Counted from the stretch's first letter, positions 34,419 through 47,353 are shown. The stretch: 64,000 bases of DNA from Ehretia macrophylla (GCA_037974665.1 CM075768.1:11461001-11525000); one strand, 5' to 3'. Program-made: numbers and translations. Notes: generated from the sequence alone by a model not told the origin.

Positions 34419-37400
34419 ATGACCTGTAGAACCAAGGTAGTACAGTTTCGTTTGCCAGATCAGCCAGTAGTTGAGATAGTAGGGAACCGGGGTGCAAAGA
34501 CGAGTTTTGTTATCTCAGCAACTAAAGCTATTAAGTTGGTGAGTAAGGGGTGTTCGGGTTATCTAGCTTATTTGATCAACAAGCCATCTGATAAGTTATA
34601 GCTGGAGGAAGTTCCTATTATTCGGGAATATCCCAATCTATTTCCCGAGGAGTTGCCAGGGTTACTGCCAGAGAGAGATGTGGAGTTTGTGATTAATCTT
34701 GTTCCCGGTATTCAACCTATTTCTAAATCAGTGTACCGAATGGCACCAACTGAGTTGAAGGAGCTGAAGACTCAGTTGCAGGAGTTATTGGAGAAGGGAT
34801 TTATTCAGCAGAGTTCTTCACCTTGGGGAGCTCCTATTTTATTTGTGAAGAAGAAGGATGGTACCTTGAGATTGTGTATTGATTATCGTGGTTTGAATCA
34901 GGTTACCATCAAGAATAAGTATCCTTTGCCACTGATTGACGAGTTGTTTGATCAACTTCAGGGAGCCAAAGTCTACTCTAAATTTGATTTGAGGCAGGGG
35001 TATTATCAGCTTCGGATTCATACGGAGGATGTTCCGAAGTTTGCCTTCAGGACTCGGTACGGGTATTATGAGTTTGTTGTTATGCTCTTTGGATTAACTA
35101 ATGCACCGGCAGCATTCATGGATCTTATGCATCGGGTTTTTCAGCCATATTTAGACCAGTTCGTGGTAATCTTTATTGATGATATCTTGGTCTATTCTAA
35201 ATCTGAATCGGAGCACGAGCAACATCTACGGCTTGTCTTACAGAAGTTGCAGGAGCATCAGTTGTTTGCCAAGTTCAGCAAATGTGAATTTTGGCTGCAA
35301 CGCATATCTTTTCTTGGCCATGTGATTACACAGAGTGGTATATCTGTAGATCCCACTAAGATTGAATCGGTGATGTCTTGGAAACGGCCAGAGAATGTTT
35401 CTGAGGTTCGTAGCTTTCTTGGCTTGGCAGGTTATTACCGTAGGTGTGTCAAGGACTTCTCTAAGATTGCTGGGCCACTTTCTAAGTTGACTCAGAAACG
35501 GACTATCTTTGCTTGGGATGAGAAGTGTGAGAGTGGGTTTTAGGAGTTGAAAAAGAGGTTGACTACTGCTCCAGTACTTGCTCTACTAGAGGGGACCGAT
35601 AATATGGTTATTTACAGCGATGCATCCAAGGAGGGCTTGTGTTCTTATGCAGGATGGCCGAGTTATTGCCTATGCTTCCAGGAAGTTGAAGCCTTATGAG
35701 GTGAATTATCTGACTCATGATCTTGAGTTGGCAGCAATTGTCTTTGCACTGAAGAAGTGGCGTCATTATCTGTGGGCAGTAAGTTCGAGATTTTCACTGA
35801 TCATAAGAGTCTGAAGTACTTGTTCTCACAGAAGGAGTTGAATATGCGTCAGCGGAGATGGATGAAGCTTCTTGGAGATTATAATTGTTCTATCAATTAT
35901 CTGCCTGGCAAGGCAAATATTGTAGCAGATGCTCTCAGCCGGAAGGCGAGTATCTCTTGTTTAGCTATCAAGAAATAGGAGATTCTTGAGGAATTCACTT
36001 ATTAGAGACCGGAGTTGACTCAGGTTGGGGTGATGTGTTCACATCTCCGTATTCAGCCTTTATTATTGTCTCAGATCAGAGAAGCTCAGCAACTGGATGT
36101 TAAACTTCAGAAGATCAAAGATCAGATCACAGATGATCAGTCTGACTTTAAACTGCATGAGGACGGTATTCTTTAGTTTCGGAACAGGGTTTGTGTTCCT
36201 GATGAACCGGGCTTGAGGCGAGGTATTCTGGAGGAGGATTATAATTCTAAGTAAACTATTCATCCCGGTGGAACCAAGATGTATCGGGATTTGAAGCAAC
36301 ACTATTGATGGAATAACATGAAGAGAGAGGTTGCTCAGTTTGTATCTAGATGTTTGACTTGTCAGAGGGTGAAAGCCGAGCATCAACGACCTGTAGGTTT
36401 GCTTCAGCCGTTGGCTATACCAGAGTGGAAGTGGGAGCATATTACGATGTATTTCGTCACTGGTTTACCTAGAACACCGCGGGGTAATGATGCAGTTTGG
36501 GTTGTCGTGGATCGTTTGACGAAGACAGCTCATTTTATTTCGATGAGGATGGGAGATGAGGTTACAAAGTTGATGAATCTTTATTTGGATCAGATTGTTA
36601 GACTTCACGGGATTCCATCTAGTATTGTCTCAGATCGAGATCCTCGATTTACTTCTCATTTGTGGGAGAAACTTCAGGAGACCTTGGGTACTCAGTTGAA
36701 CTTCAGTACAATGTATAATCCACAGACCGACGGTCAGTCTGAGTGAACTATTCAAATTCTGGAAGATATGCTTAGGGCTTGTGTTCTGGACTTCGGGAAG
36801 AACTGGGAGAAACATATACCACTTGCCGAGTTTGCCTATAACAATAGTTATCAAGCTACTATTGGGATGACACCTTTCGCAGCTCTTTACGGTTGTAAGT
36901 GCCGTTCACCTTTATATTGGGACGAGGTATGGGAGATGAAGACTATTGATCCGACTATCATGCCAGAGCTTCTTGAGAAGATTGAGAATGTTCAGTTGAT
37001 CAGGCAGAGAATTCTTATGGCACAGAGTAGATTCAAGAGTTATGCTGATAAGCGTCGTCGAGACTTGGAGTTTGCAGTCAGAGATCGGGTTTTCTTGAGA
37101 TTGTCTCCTCGTAAGGGGTTTGCTCGTTATGGTAAAGGTGGGAAGCTGAGTCCGAGATTTGTTGGGCCGTTTGAGATTACCGGCAGGGTTGGTAAGTTAG
37201 CATATCGGTTGGCTTTACCGGAGAACTTCTCTAATGTCCACAATGTATTTCACGTGTCTAATTTGCAGAAATATAATCCGGATCCTTCTCATATTCTTGA
37301 GCCAGAGCCGTTACAGCTTCGTGAGAATCTGACTTATGACGAGCGTCCGATTCGTATTCTTGATCAGATGGAACGAGAGTTGAGGTCGAAGAAGATTCCG

Positions 37401-37500
37401 ATGGTTAAGGTGTTGTGGAAGCATCACGGCATTGAGGAAGCTACTTGGGAGAGATGAGATCAGATACAGCAACAGTACCCAGATCTGTTCAATACATCAA
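34419..37500 (+). pseudogene. A2 pol without gag or protease
   Basis: An ATG at the normal gag-start position (34419) is joined in frame to the linker after protease (VVQFRLPDQPV), so gag and protease were removed by one deletion. RT reads from 34653 ([19 protein letters not shown]) with TAG at 34599 and 35541. RNase H has a 5-base loss near 35637 and a 1-base loss near 35773. The integrase has lost its first catalytic Asp (TMYFVTG), keeps SDRDPRF, and has TGA just after the catalytic Glu (DGQSE, 36744). The C-terminal part (36768-37457) is open through GPFEI, HNVFHVS and a chromodomain (EEATWE) to a TGA. Several zinc-finger positions are also damaged. Confidence 0.92.
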
Positions 37501-37526
37501 GTAAGAATTTCGAGGTCGAAATTTCT

Positions 37527-37541
37527 TTAAGGGGGGGAGAA
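37527..37541 (+). promoter_or_regulatory. A2 polypurine tract
   Basis: TAAGGGGGGGAGAA directly precedes the 3' LTR start TGTGAAACCCC. Confidence 0.93.
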
Positions 37542-39961
37542 TGTGAAACCCCACTTTTTTATCCTGTCTCGTTTTGCGTGAATTGACCTGTTTATGTGCT
37601 ATGTGACTTAGAATGTGGTAATTTTGATATCAATACTCCTAGAACATGCTAAATGTGCATACATGAAATTTTCATAAAAAACAGAGTCAGAAATTTTATC
37701 GTCGATTTTTAATGAATAGTATTTTTGAAACACGTCCGCTAAAATTTTGAAACTGGTCTTTTTAACCCTTCTAGACCTAATCCACGGAATTTAATAGACC
37801 TGTGTTTGATTAAAACAGTTTCAAAATCGGCTTAAGAATTTATTAGGGTTTTTACACCGACTTTTGCAAAAATCGAGTTGTAAGCCGACTCGGGTGAAAT
37901 TGTTTGATTGTAAAACTTTTTGTCACTTAAAAATAACCTACTTGAGCTATCTTGGGTGTTGAATAATTGTTTTGAACATTGGTGATCAAGAAATCGCATT
38001 TAAAGTCAAGAAAACACTAAAAATACTAAAGTTTCAACTTTGACTTTCATTTAAATTGTTGACTTTCATGCATATATCACCAACACACACAAGCAAAGCA
38101 CAAAAACACATTCACTTTCACCTAGATGGCCGAGAGCTTCATGGGAGAATAGCCAAGCTTTTCTTCAAAGTTTTCCAAGCAAATTTTCAAAGAAAAACCT
38201 AGTTTTTATCTGTAGAACTTCGTGCCAAGTTGGATTCCGCTTGTTGGGCACGCATTTCTAGGCTTATATCGCATCAAAGGTGAGAGAAAAATTCTAGATC
38301 TCAAAACTCATCTTTTGTGTTTTTGCGTAGAATTGATTATCGAACCGTTAGAATGTTAATCTGATGTTAGATTATTGCTCCATGCATGCTAGGGATCATT
38401 TATATGTAATCCAACGAGATTTGAACAGTTGTAGCATAATTATTTATTTTTGGGTATTTAAAGTTGATTAATTTGCTAAATGTTGATTATTTTGAGTTGT
38501 GTTGATCGGAATCGATTGCCGTGGATTTCTAAAAGTTTGATAATTACGTGGTAGCGCCGTTGTAATGCCGAATTTTTGATTGTGATGTCCGTGTGAAATT
38601 CGGAAATTTCATCCATGACACACTAGGGTTTTAGGGTTATTGGGCACGATTTGGATGTGTTTTGGTTGGTTTCCGAGGTGGCTAATGTAGTTGATTGAAT
38701 GGGTGAATGATAGAAACTGATTTGGAGTTGTTTGGATTAGTAGAATGTAGGATATGAATATTTGAAGTTTAGGTTGTCTTTATTTAAAATGTTAGATTAT
38801 GCCTTTAGTCGATCTGGTGTGGTTTGAGTGATTGAATTGTGAGTTGAACATAGGTAAACTAGGGTTTGATTGTGTGTCTAATGCATGTTCGGTTAGATGG
38901 CCTACTTTGTCATCTAACTTAGTTATTTGTTGTTAAATTGATTATTGATGTTATTATGATGATAATATGATTATTGATGATTATTGATTGATGATTGATG
39001 CCGGGAGATAAGTAGTTCTGCTAGACTGTCCTCCTGTGAATGATTGATGTTTATTATTATTGCTGAGTCTTTGGTATGTGTGTGCCACCTCTCGGGCAGC
39101 ATCGGGCTATCGGGTTGATAACGGCATGACTACCAGAGACTGCCTCCAGCTCGCATGACAGAGGTGTCATGGAGGGAGAGGTTATTAGGGTAGCTCGGGT
39201 GCGTGAGTTTATGGGAGTCATAAGAAGGCTGTTATGATCGTGATGGCGTTTGGAGCTACACCAACTAGTGTATCCTTTATTGAATGATCATTATAGATTA
39301 TGTGATGATAGTATTATTGATGTCATTGTGTGTTTACTTGCTCAAAGGATTATTCCAAGGAGTATAGTGAATACTGTTAGAGATCTATCGGATCCTCATT
39401 GGGCTTATTTTATATAAGCTCACTCTCTATTATTGCATGCTTACAGGTGTTCTTTTGCAAGACTACGGGTACGTGCCTCCTGAACAGGAAAATATGGAAA
39501 ATGTGCATTACGTGGATAAGTCTTATGTTCCGGAGTCTTATCCTTCATGTTGTATTGTTTTACTATCTTGTATATTAACTTAGTAGACTTTTATATGCTT
39601 TGTAGTTCATGATGTAAAAGATGTTGAAAAGATAATGAATTAGTTGATGCTATCTTAGTAGTCTTTCTTTTGTCTATGTATAGGTTGCTAGGTTGGTATC
39701 AATATATTTTGCAATGTATATTAAGGTTTATGTATTATGTTGGAAAGGAGACGTATAACGAGGAATGATTATTGTATAATATGGTTATGATATATGTTGT
39801 TATTTTATTGAGGAGTTCTTTGTTGTACGGTTTATGGAGTTGATGTATGATGTTCTAGTGAGGCTGGTTTAGAGCCTCGGTATCCTAATTACTGTCGTTA
39901 TACTGCCGAAATTTCGTTGCGTCCTGACTGATTATAGGAGGGGTCGAGTTGGGGCGTGACA
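37542..39961 (+). repeat. A2 3' LTR (2420 bp)
   Basis: It runs TGTGAAACCCC...GGGGCGTGACA, with the same internal landmarks as the 5' LTR. CACTA follows. Confidence 0.95.
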
Positions 39962-40152
39962 CACTACAACTTCGTGAGACCTTCTCCTATGAAGAAATGC
40001 TCGTGCAAATTTTAGACGAGCAAGAACGGGAGTTGCTTAGGAAGAAGATTCCTATACTGAAGGTATTGTGGAACAACCATGGAATTGAGGAAGCAACCTG
40101 GGATTTACAGGATCAAATGGAACAGCGATATCCAGAGTTGTTTTCGAGGTAA
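39962..40152 (+). pseudogene. D pol C-terminus (chromodomain end)
   Basis: This resumes D after A2: LQLRETFSYEE, then VLWNNHGIEEATWD and a RYPELF ending before TAA (40150-40152). The VLW...EEATW pattern is the last part of a chromodomain, which in chromoviruses is thought to guide integration to heterochromatin. It is separated from the rest of D pol by A2 and by the loss of about 330 bp. Confidence 0.9.
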
Positions 40153-40176
40153 GAAGAAATTGCGAGGGCACAATTC

Positions 40177-40193
40177 TTTTAAGGAAGGAGGGA
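40177..40193 (+). promoter_or_regulatory. D polypurine tract
   Basis: TTTTAAGGAAGGAGGGA immediately precedes the D 3' LTR (TGTAAGACCCG at 40194). Confidence 0.9.
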
Positions 40194-41427
40194 TGTAAGA
40201 CCCGACCCGAGAGTTTGTGCATAATTGAATTATTCATAGTGCATTCATATCATTTCATATGTATTAGCATTAATTAATAAGCATTAATATTGTTTAATGA
40301 ATATTTTTTTTTAATCATTTTAAGTGCAAAATGTTCATTTTCGTGCATTTAGGAATTTTACGTGTCGTAGACATTAAATATATTCTAGCATGTCAAGATT
40401 AGTAATTAATTAGTTGCAATTCAACTAGGAAGGGCAATCTAGAAATACATAACCTAGTTGGAGGGTAAGGAGGTCATTTGGCCAAATCAAATTTTTATAT
40501 ACAACCATTATACTATTTTGCCCACTCAAAACACACAATACACTCCATACACACACAAATCCCTGCACACATACACTCATACACTCACTCACACGACCAA
40601 AGAGGGAGAAGAAGAAGAAGAAAGAGGAAGAAGAAAAGGAGAATAAACCCTTGTTAGCCATTTTTGAAGCTTACCTTACATCCTACAACCTTGAGCTAGC
40701 ATTTCCCTTGTATTATTGAGGTAAGGGTTGTTTTTTTTTTCAAATGCTTTTCTAGATACATTAAGCATGGTTTATGATTATACTTGTGTTTAGAGCTTGA
40801 TTGAATGCTTACTTGTGGTTATATATATATATTTGAACTTGTTAAGAGGTGTATTGAGTTTGTTGAGGGTGTTAATGTTGTGAAGCTTGTACATGAATTA
40901 TTGGGTTCAAATGTTGTTGTTGAGGTGTTAATAGGGTGGTATAGTGGTGTATAATCATGTGTTGCAAGAAGAGGGAAATGTTAGACAAAGTGGGATATTG
41001 AGCAAAATTTTGGATTTTTCCGTTAGCCATCCGGGCGTAACCATCTTCATCTGGTCGACCGGATGAAGCTTGTATCGCCCGGATCATTACTCTCTACCGA
41101 GCGTTGTGGCTTTCATCCGGTCGACCGGATGGAGCATGTAACGCCCGGATGACCTGAAATGCATAGAACTTATTTTAGTGATTTCGGGAGCTACCGATAT
41201 CGGATTGAGGTATGGTCGGTTGCGTTAAAACCGTATCAAACCCTAGTTTATCATGGTAGGATTTAATTATAGTTTTGTATTACTTATATTTGGTAGTGAT
41301 ATAATAATCCCATGTGGCACTTCAAATGTTGTATACATGCGATCGTTTACGTGAATATCTGTTATACCTGAATATTATTGCTATGACAGAGGTAACCTAC
41401 TTTGTTACCTCCTCTATTCATGATTGA
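40194..41427 (+). repeat. D 3' LTR, first part
   Basis: It matches 25239-26475, including the GA-rich leader, donor-like AGGTAAGGG (GT near 40721) and palindrome cluster. It is interrupted by element B; ATTGA at 41423-41427 is the left target duplication. It resumes at 60862. Confidence 0.95.
41028..41152. repeat. GC-rich palindrome cluster in the D 3' LTR
   Basis: It holds CATCCGGGCGTAAC and GTAACGCCCGGATG as outer arms, a near-perfect 24-base palindrome (CTTCATC...GATGAAG around GGTCGACC), and the perfect 18-base palindrome CATCCGGTCGACCGGATG at 41114-41131. Confidence 0.92.
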
Positions 41428-43910
41428 TGTGACGCCCGAGATTTAGCCATGCATTCCATCACTGTTGCATTCCTTGGTTGTGCATTTCTTTCTGTGCTTT
41501 ATTAATTGTCTTCTTTAGCTACTATTCACTCCGTTTTCAAACTACATTCTATTAGTTAATTAACATTTTTATTAAATCATATTAATTGTTAAAGTAGTGG
41601 GAAAAATGTGCAATTGAGCTAGAGGCGATAGGGGAGTTCGTCTAGAAAATGTTTTTAGTAGTTGAATGAATAGTATTACGTAACTACCTTAGAATTTAAT
41701 TAACTAACATTAATTTATGCTTAGGACTTGTTTCTAACTAGTTTGACTCACATTTTGACCATACACTTAAACTAAAATAACTCGACCTAAGCTTATATAA
41801 CACACACACAACTCACCTTAGCTCATAACTAGTAAAAATCAAAACAAAAAAATGCTGAAAAGCACTGTAGCATAGCTAACAGCAGCAAACAGGAAAAAGA
41901 AGAGGATTTTGCTCTTCAATCCTTCAATCCAAGCCTCTCCAGGCCTTGAGCAAGTAGTGTAGGGTGTGTGCAAGCTTCCTAGGTGCTCCTACGCGCATTG
42001 GTGAGGGATTTCACGGCTTATTTTCGCATTTCTAAATAGTTACCATTTTCTTGATTTGTTGAAAATGTGATCAAAAGCTATTGTATTAATTATCTATGCT
42101 ATTATACCATGTATATGAATGCTAGAGAACATATTTGAGCCATCGTTTCGCTTTTTAAACGGTTAGAATCGTTAGTTTGATTTATAAGATGAATAGTGAC
42201 GTTTTTATAGGGTTTTGTGTAATTGCACGTATTAGCTTGATTCAACACTCCTAATAGATGCCTTAGGTGCTAATGAAGGTAGTCTAATAGCCCCGTGCAC
42301 TTGAATTGCTCTAGCATCGCATAGAACGTGAAATAGCCAACTTTAACAAAGGGGTTTCGGGGTTAATGCGAATCCGGGTGGATTCGGGCTTCACTTATAG
42401 TATTCTTAGGCTACCTAGGTGCTATAGAAGCTTTGACAACCCTTGTTTGAAGCCCGGATAAGGTATGTGTAGTTTAAAGCAATAAGAGGGATTTTGTGGC
42501 TTTCGGGGTAATTGCGGGCGTTTGAATGAATTAGAGGGTTGAGAGGGTTCCTTGAGGGTTAGTTAGAAGGTTGGGAGAGTTTCCCTTTGAAATTGAATCA
42601 TTAACTTAGGATTGGAAAAGAAACAGTGTGAAAAACAAAGGGGTTTAAGTGCAATTTCGGTTGACTCATGCTTCTAAGACCATGGCATGACTCCTTGAGT
42701 GTTTAAATTTGGTTTTAAGGTGATTTGGAGCTTTCGGTATGATTTTATCATGTATATGTCCCTTTGTAAAACTGCATATTAGCTCATATAATTGCTTCTA
42801 TTCTAACTGCATCGAGGTCAACCTACTTTGTTGATCCTTCTATGTGTTATTGCTTATATTATTGATATTAACTTGCCATTGTAAAGTGAATTGCATAGTA
42901 GATGCGCAACCATAGTGTCAGGGGCGGGTGTGTTGAATATCGGCTGGGCGGCAGAGGGCTTGCCAGTGGATATTTAAACCCCGTACCCTATTCCTTCGCT
43001 CGCCTGGTCCGGAGATTGCCAGGGGGTGTTGGGTCGTAGGATTATCGGGGTACATCTGGAGTACACCCACTGGAGTGTTTTGGGTTATGCCGGCTTATCG
43101 TGATCTTGATCGTGGTTCGTGGATCGTGAATGAAGACCAGTGAAGATTGGTGTATAGGGGTTATGTGAAATGTATCCTTTTAAATGTGTGATTATTTAAG
43201 CTGTCATTGTTTCTTTAATTGTCTAATTGTTATTGTTGTTTAACTGTATTACCTGTTGCATTGTACGCCCCGGGACTATATATCTCACTGGGCAATAGTG
43301 GTTGCTCATACCTCGATATATGTTTCAGGAGACGCTGAGGGTGATCCCCAGCTTGTTGAGGTAGTAATGGAGGAGGAAGAGGTGCAGATAGAGCCTTTGC
43401 CCTAGTTGCTGTGTGTTGCTCTGAGGTGGCTATGCCTTCTTGTTTCTATTTGGTACTTGTGTATCTATTTTGTGGCCTAAGGGCTATGTTTATGTTGGTT
43501 GTTGTAAGAAGTTGAAGGATAGTTGGTTGTAGAGTAGAATTGGGAACCTATGTCTTGTAATAACTTATGTTTCTGCTTTTATTCACTTTGCATGCTTGGG
43601 AGTGAATGGCTTAATGTAGAATGTTTTATCTTCTAAGTATGTTTTAATGTTATCCTAGAATGGCATGGCTATTAGCCTATATTGTAAACAAGTTACTTGC
43701 ATACTTGTGTGGTTTTGGAACTGTTGTTTGCTTCAAGGCTCGGATGGCCTTGAATCTTTAGATATATAGCCATGAAAAGTTTGTTTACGTTGTAGTTACC
43801 TTATTTGAGAGTTTACAGGTTTTTAGAATGTCCACGGTACAGGAGAGACTCTATTCGTGTGTCGGGTCCAGACTTAACCTTTAGCTTGGGGGTTGGGTCA
43901 GGGCATGACA
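41428..43910 (+). repeat. B 5' LTR (2483 bp)
   Basis: It runs TGTGACGCCCGAG...GGGCATGACA. TATATAA box at 41794-41800; CAGCAGCAAACAGG and GA-rich leader (41880-41910); donor-like CATTGGTGAGGG (GT at 42001); GC-rich block (42915-43100); TGTATCCTTTT near 43178; hairpin (43290-43307); acceptor-like TGTTTCAGG (AG ends 43328). Confidence 0.95.
42001..43328 (+). promoter_or_regulatory. Candidate intron inside the B 5' LTR
   Basis: TTG/GTGAGGG to GTTTCAG/G, 1328 bp. The 3' LTR retains both sites (51731 and 53064). Splicing is inferred from sequence only. Confidence 0.4.
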
Positions 43911-43916
43911 TTTAAG

Positions 43917-43928
43917 TGGTATCAGAGC
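43917..43928 (+). promoter_or_regulatory. B primer-binding site
   Basis: TGGTATCAGAGC is a perfect Met-tRNAi complement, six bases after the LTR end. Confidence 0.96.
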
Positions 43929-44263
43929 TATTAAATGCATGAAGCCGGGTTAAATTTCTCGGTCTGTGGGTAGAGATTTGTTATATGACTTTGTGGTTGC
44001 ATGAGTCTGTGGTTCTTGATTTGCTTAAGTGAAATTTGAATTAGGAATGAACATGCTAGCATGGAAATAGAATATCAAGAGTCTAGAATGTCAAGTATGA
44101 TCTAGTGACTTATGTGTACTTCAAGAATGTAGAATATTTATATGAACTTCTATATACTTGACTTTATGTGAATCTATTTGAACTTTTCTTTATGTGTTTA
44201 CTTATGAATTGCATATATACACATATATACCTGTCATAACACTTTGCATTCTAGCTATTTGAG

Positions 44264-45134
44264 ATGGGGCCCCGCCGTCGTACTGAGAATCAGAATGTCG
44301 ATAGAGAACCGGAAGAGGCTCATGGGCAAGAAGCCGGATTGGCAGGTAATGCACCCCCAGTTCAGGAACCGAGTACGGCACAGATCTTGGCCACGATGGC
44401 CACTGCTATGAATACCATTGCCCAGTTCGTGATACAGCAAGGACAGACAGGGGTTGCTGGAGGTAATCAGGCTGCGAGAGCTGGGGGTAGTGGTACTACC
44501 GGAGGTAATCTGTATGGCCGGTTTATTCATCATGGGGCCTACACTTTCTTTGGAGAACCGGATGATATGAAGGCTGAAATGTGGTTGAGGAAGTTTGAAA
44601 GGGTGGCTGCAATACTCGAGTGCCGTGATGATAGGAAGATTACTTATGCCACCTTCCTTCTAGAAGGTGACGTTGAAGATTGGTGGCGTACTATCAGTGA
44701 GAAATGGGAAGCCGAGAGGGTTCATCATTCGTGGGCTGACTTCGTCCGAGAATTCCGAGACAAGTACATATCGGTGGTTGCCTGCGAGAGGCGTCAAACA
44801 GAGTTCATAAACTTAAAACAGGGAAGTATGACAGTGGATCAATATGAGGCTACTTTTACCAGGCTTTCCCGTTATGCGCCAGCCTTGATACAGCCAGAGG
44901 ACATGAAGATCCAGAGATTTATCCTGGGATTGAGAAGGGATATTATGCTAAATTTGTCTGCGAATGATTTCCCTAATTATGCTGCAGTAGTCCGAGCCGC
45001 CTCGAGATATAAAAAACGCAAGGCCGATGTGTTAGCCGAGACCAGTCAATCGAGTAAGCGGTTTCAGTCTCAGAGTCAGGGGTACCAAGGACAGGCTATA
45101 TCAGTTGGGCAGAGTCCACAGCCGAGGCAGACTC
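44264..45134 (+). pseudogene. B gag, N-terminal and capsid part, split by a solo LTR
   Basis: The ATG at 44264 opens 290 uninterrupted codons: a charged, Ala- and Gly-rich N-terminus, then the retrotransposon gag domain (FFGEPDDMKAEMWLRKFE, EDWWRT, FINLKQGSMTVDQYEATFTRLS, RRDIML) and a Gln- and Ser-rich linker. The frame is cut at 45134 by the family A LTR and continues from 47359. The 2224 added bases, LTR plus duplicated site, account exactly for the frame change. Confidence 0.93.
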
Positions 45135-47353
45135 TGTGAAACCCCAGTTTTCGTCTTTACCTCGATTTGCGTGTCTTTGTCTCGTTTTGCGTGCATTTGA
45201 CCTGTTTATGTGCTATATGACCTAGAATGTTATAATTTTGATGTCAATACTCCTAATACGTGCTAAATGTGCATTCATGAAATTTTTATAAAAAACGAGA
45301 TCAGAAATTTTATCGTCGATTTTCAATGAATAGTGTTTTCAAAACACGTCCGCTAAAATTTTGAAACTGGTCTTTTTAACCCTTCTAGACCTAGACCACG
45401 GACTTTAATAGACCTGTGTTTGATTAAAACGGTTTTAAAATTGGCTTAAGAATTTATTAGGGTTTTTACACCGACTTTTGCGAAAATCGAGTTTTAAGCC
45501 GACTCCAGTGAAATTGTTTGATTGTAAAACTTCTTGTCACCTAAAAATAATTTACTTGAGCTAGCTTGGGTGTTGAATAATTGTTTTGAACTTTGGTGAT
45601 CAAGAAAATGCATTTAAAGTCAAAAAACACTAAAAATAATTAGTTTCCACTTTGACTTTCTTTTATTTATTTGACCTTTGCTTAATATATGATCAACACA
45701 TATTGAAAACAAAGCAAAACACCACCAAAAACATACACAAAACCGTGGCTCCTTGGAGGAGAAAGATGAAGGCATTTTCAAAGCATTTTTCTTATAGATT
45801 TTGCATTTCAAAGCCGAATTGAGTGATTCAAAGCTTGATTTCACTTGTTTGGCATCCATTCTACACATTTCTTGCATCAAAACATATCAAAGGTGAGAGA
45901 AAAATTCTAGATTTCAAAACTCATATTTTGTGTTTATGCGTATAAATGATTATTGAACCGTTAGAATGTTAATCTGATGTTAGATTATTACTCCTTGCAT
46001 GCTAGGGATCATTTAACTGTAATACTACGAGTTTTTATCGGTTGTAGCATAATTTTTATTTTTCGGGTATTTAAATTTGATTAATTTGTTCAAAGTTGAT
46101 TAAATTGAGTTGTGTTGATTGGAATCGATTGCCGTCGATTTCTAAAAGTTTGTTAATTACGTGGTAGCGCCGTTGTAATGGCGAATTTTTGATTGTGGTG
46201 TTCGTGCCAAAATCCGGAAATTTCAGCCATGACATCCTAGGGTTTTAGGGTTATCGGGCATGATTTGGAGGTGTTATGGTGGATTTTCGAGAGGGATGAT
46301 GTAGTAGGTTGAATGGGTGAGTGATAGAAACTGATTTGGCAATGTTTGGGTTAGTAGAATGTAAGTTATGAATTTTTGAAGTTTAGGTTGTTATTCTTTA
46401 ATTTCTTGAACGATGCCTTTAGATGATTGGGTGGTGTTTGAGTGTTGAATGGTGAGTTGTTGATGAGTAATTTAGAGTTTAATTGTGTATATAATGCATG
46501 TCTGGTTAGATGGCCTACTTTGTCATCTAACTAAATTATTGTTGTTTAAATGATAATTGATGCTATCAATGATGAATAAATGATGATTGATTGATGATTG
46601 ATTGATGATTGATGATGATTATGGAGTCTTGGTATGTGTGTGCCACCTCTCGGGCAGCGTTGGGCTGTCGGGTTGATAACGGCATGACTGCCAGAGGCTA
46701 CCCCCAGCTCGCATGACGGAGCTGTCATGGAGGGAGGGGCTAGTGAGGTACCTCGGGTGCGTGAGTAATGGGGAGTTATAAGAAGAACGGTTGAGATCGT
46801 GATGACGTTTGGAGCTACACCAAATAGAGTATCCTTTATTGAATGGTTATATAGTTATGTGACGATAGTATTATTTATGTTATTGTGTGTTTACTGACTC
46901 AAAGGATTATTCCAAGGAGTTTAGTAGACCTTGCTCGAGATCTATCGGATCCTCGCTGGGCTTATTTTATATAAGCTCACTCTCTATTATTGCATGCATA
47001 CAAGTGTACTTTTGCAGGATTGCGGGTATGTGCCTCCGGAAGAGGGAAATGTGCCATATGTGGATGAGTCTTAAGTGCAGGAATCATTGCCATGTGATTA
47101 TCTTAGTTGTTGTAAAATAATGTTTTGTATAATCTATTTTGAAATGTATGTATAGCCTATGTATTAAGTTGGAACAGAGGTGCATAACTATGAATGAGTT
47201 GATGAAAGAATGTTTAATGTATGAAATGGTTGCGTTGTATGTTGTTATTAAGAGGTTGGTTTAGAGCCTCGGTGTCCTAATTACTGTCGTTATACTGCCG
47301 AAATTCCGTTGCGTCCTGACTGATTGTAGGAGGGGTCGAGTTGGGGCGTGACA
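45135..47353 (+). repeat. Solo LTR of family A in B gag (2219 bp)
   Basis: It runs TGTGAAACCCC...GGGGCGTGACA with perfect GACTC duplications (45130-45134 and 47354-47358) and no internal domain. Unequal recombination between the LTRs of a full element is the usual cause. It is diverged from A2, so it is probably a separate subfamily. It shares the donor-like AAAGGTGAGAG (near 45890) and the ATAAGCTC hairpin (near 46955-46978). Confidence 0.96.

Larger units (their letters stand above)
31680..39961 (+). mobile_element. Ty3/gypsy chromovirus A2 (family A) inserted in D pol; gag and protease deleted
   Basis: The LTRs lie at about 31680-34111 and 37542-39961, with primer site and polypurine tract intact. 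Internal DNA is only 3.4 kb because gag and protease are absent. The right flank CACTA (39962-39966) is the expected target duplication. The left flank and the first 20 or so bases of the left LTR are gone. Family A is confirmed by near-identical LTR and pol sequence to A1. Confidence 0.93.

Noticed and set aside
25501..41087. Paired small ORFs in the D LTRs (25501-25701, 25914-26129 and their copies near 40458 and 40872)
   Set aside because: They fall in the CA- and GA-rich leader and the palindrome region, are explained by LTR duplication, and have no recognisable domain.
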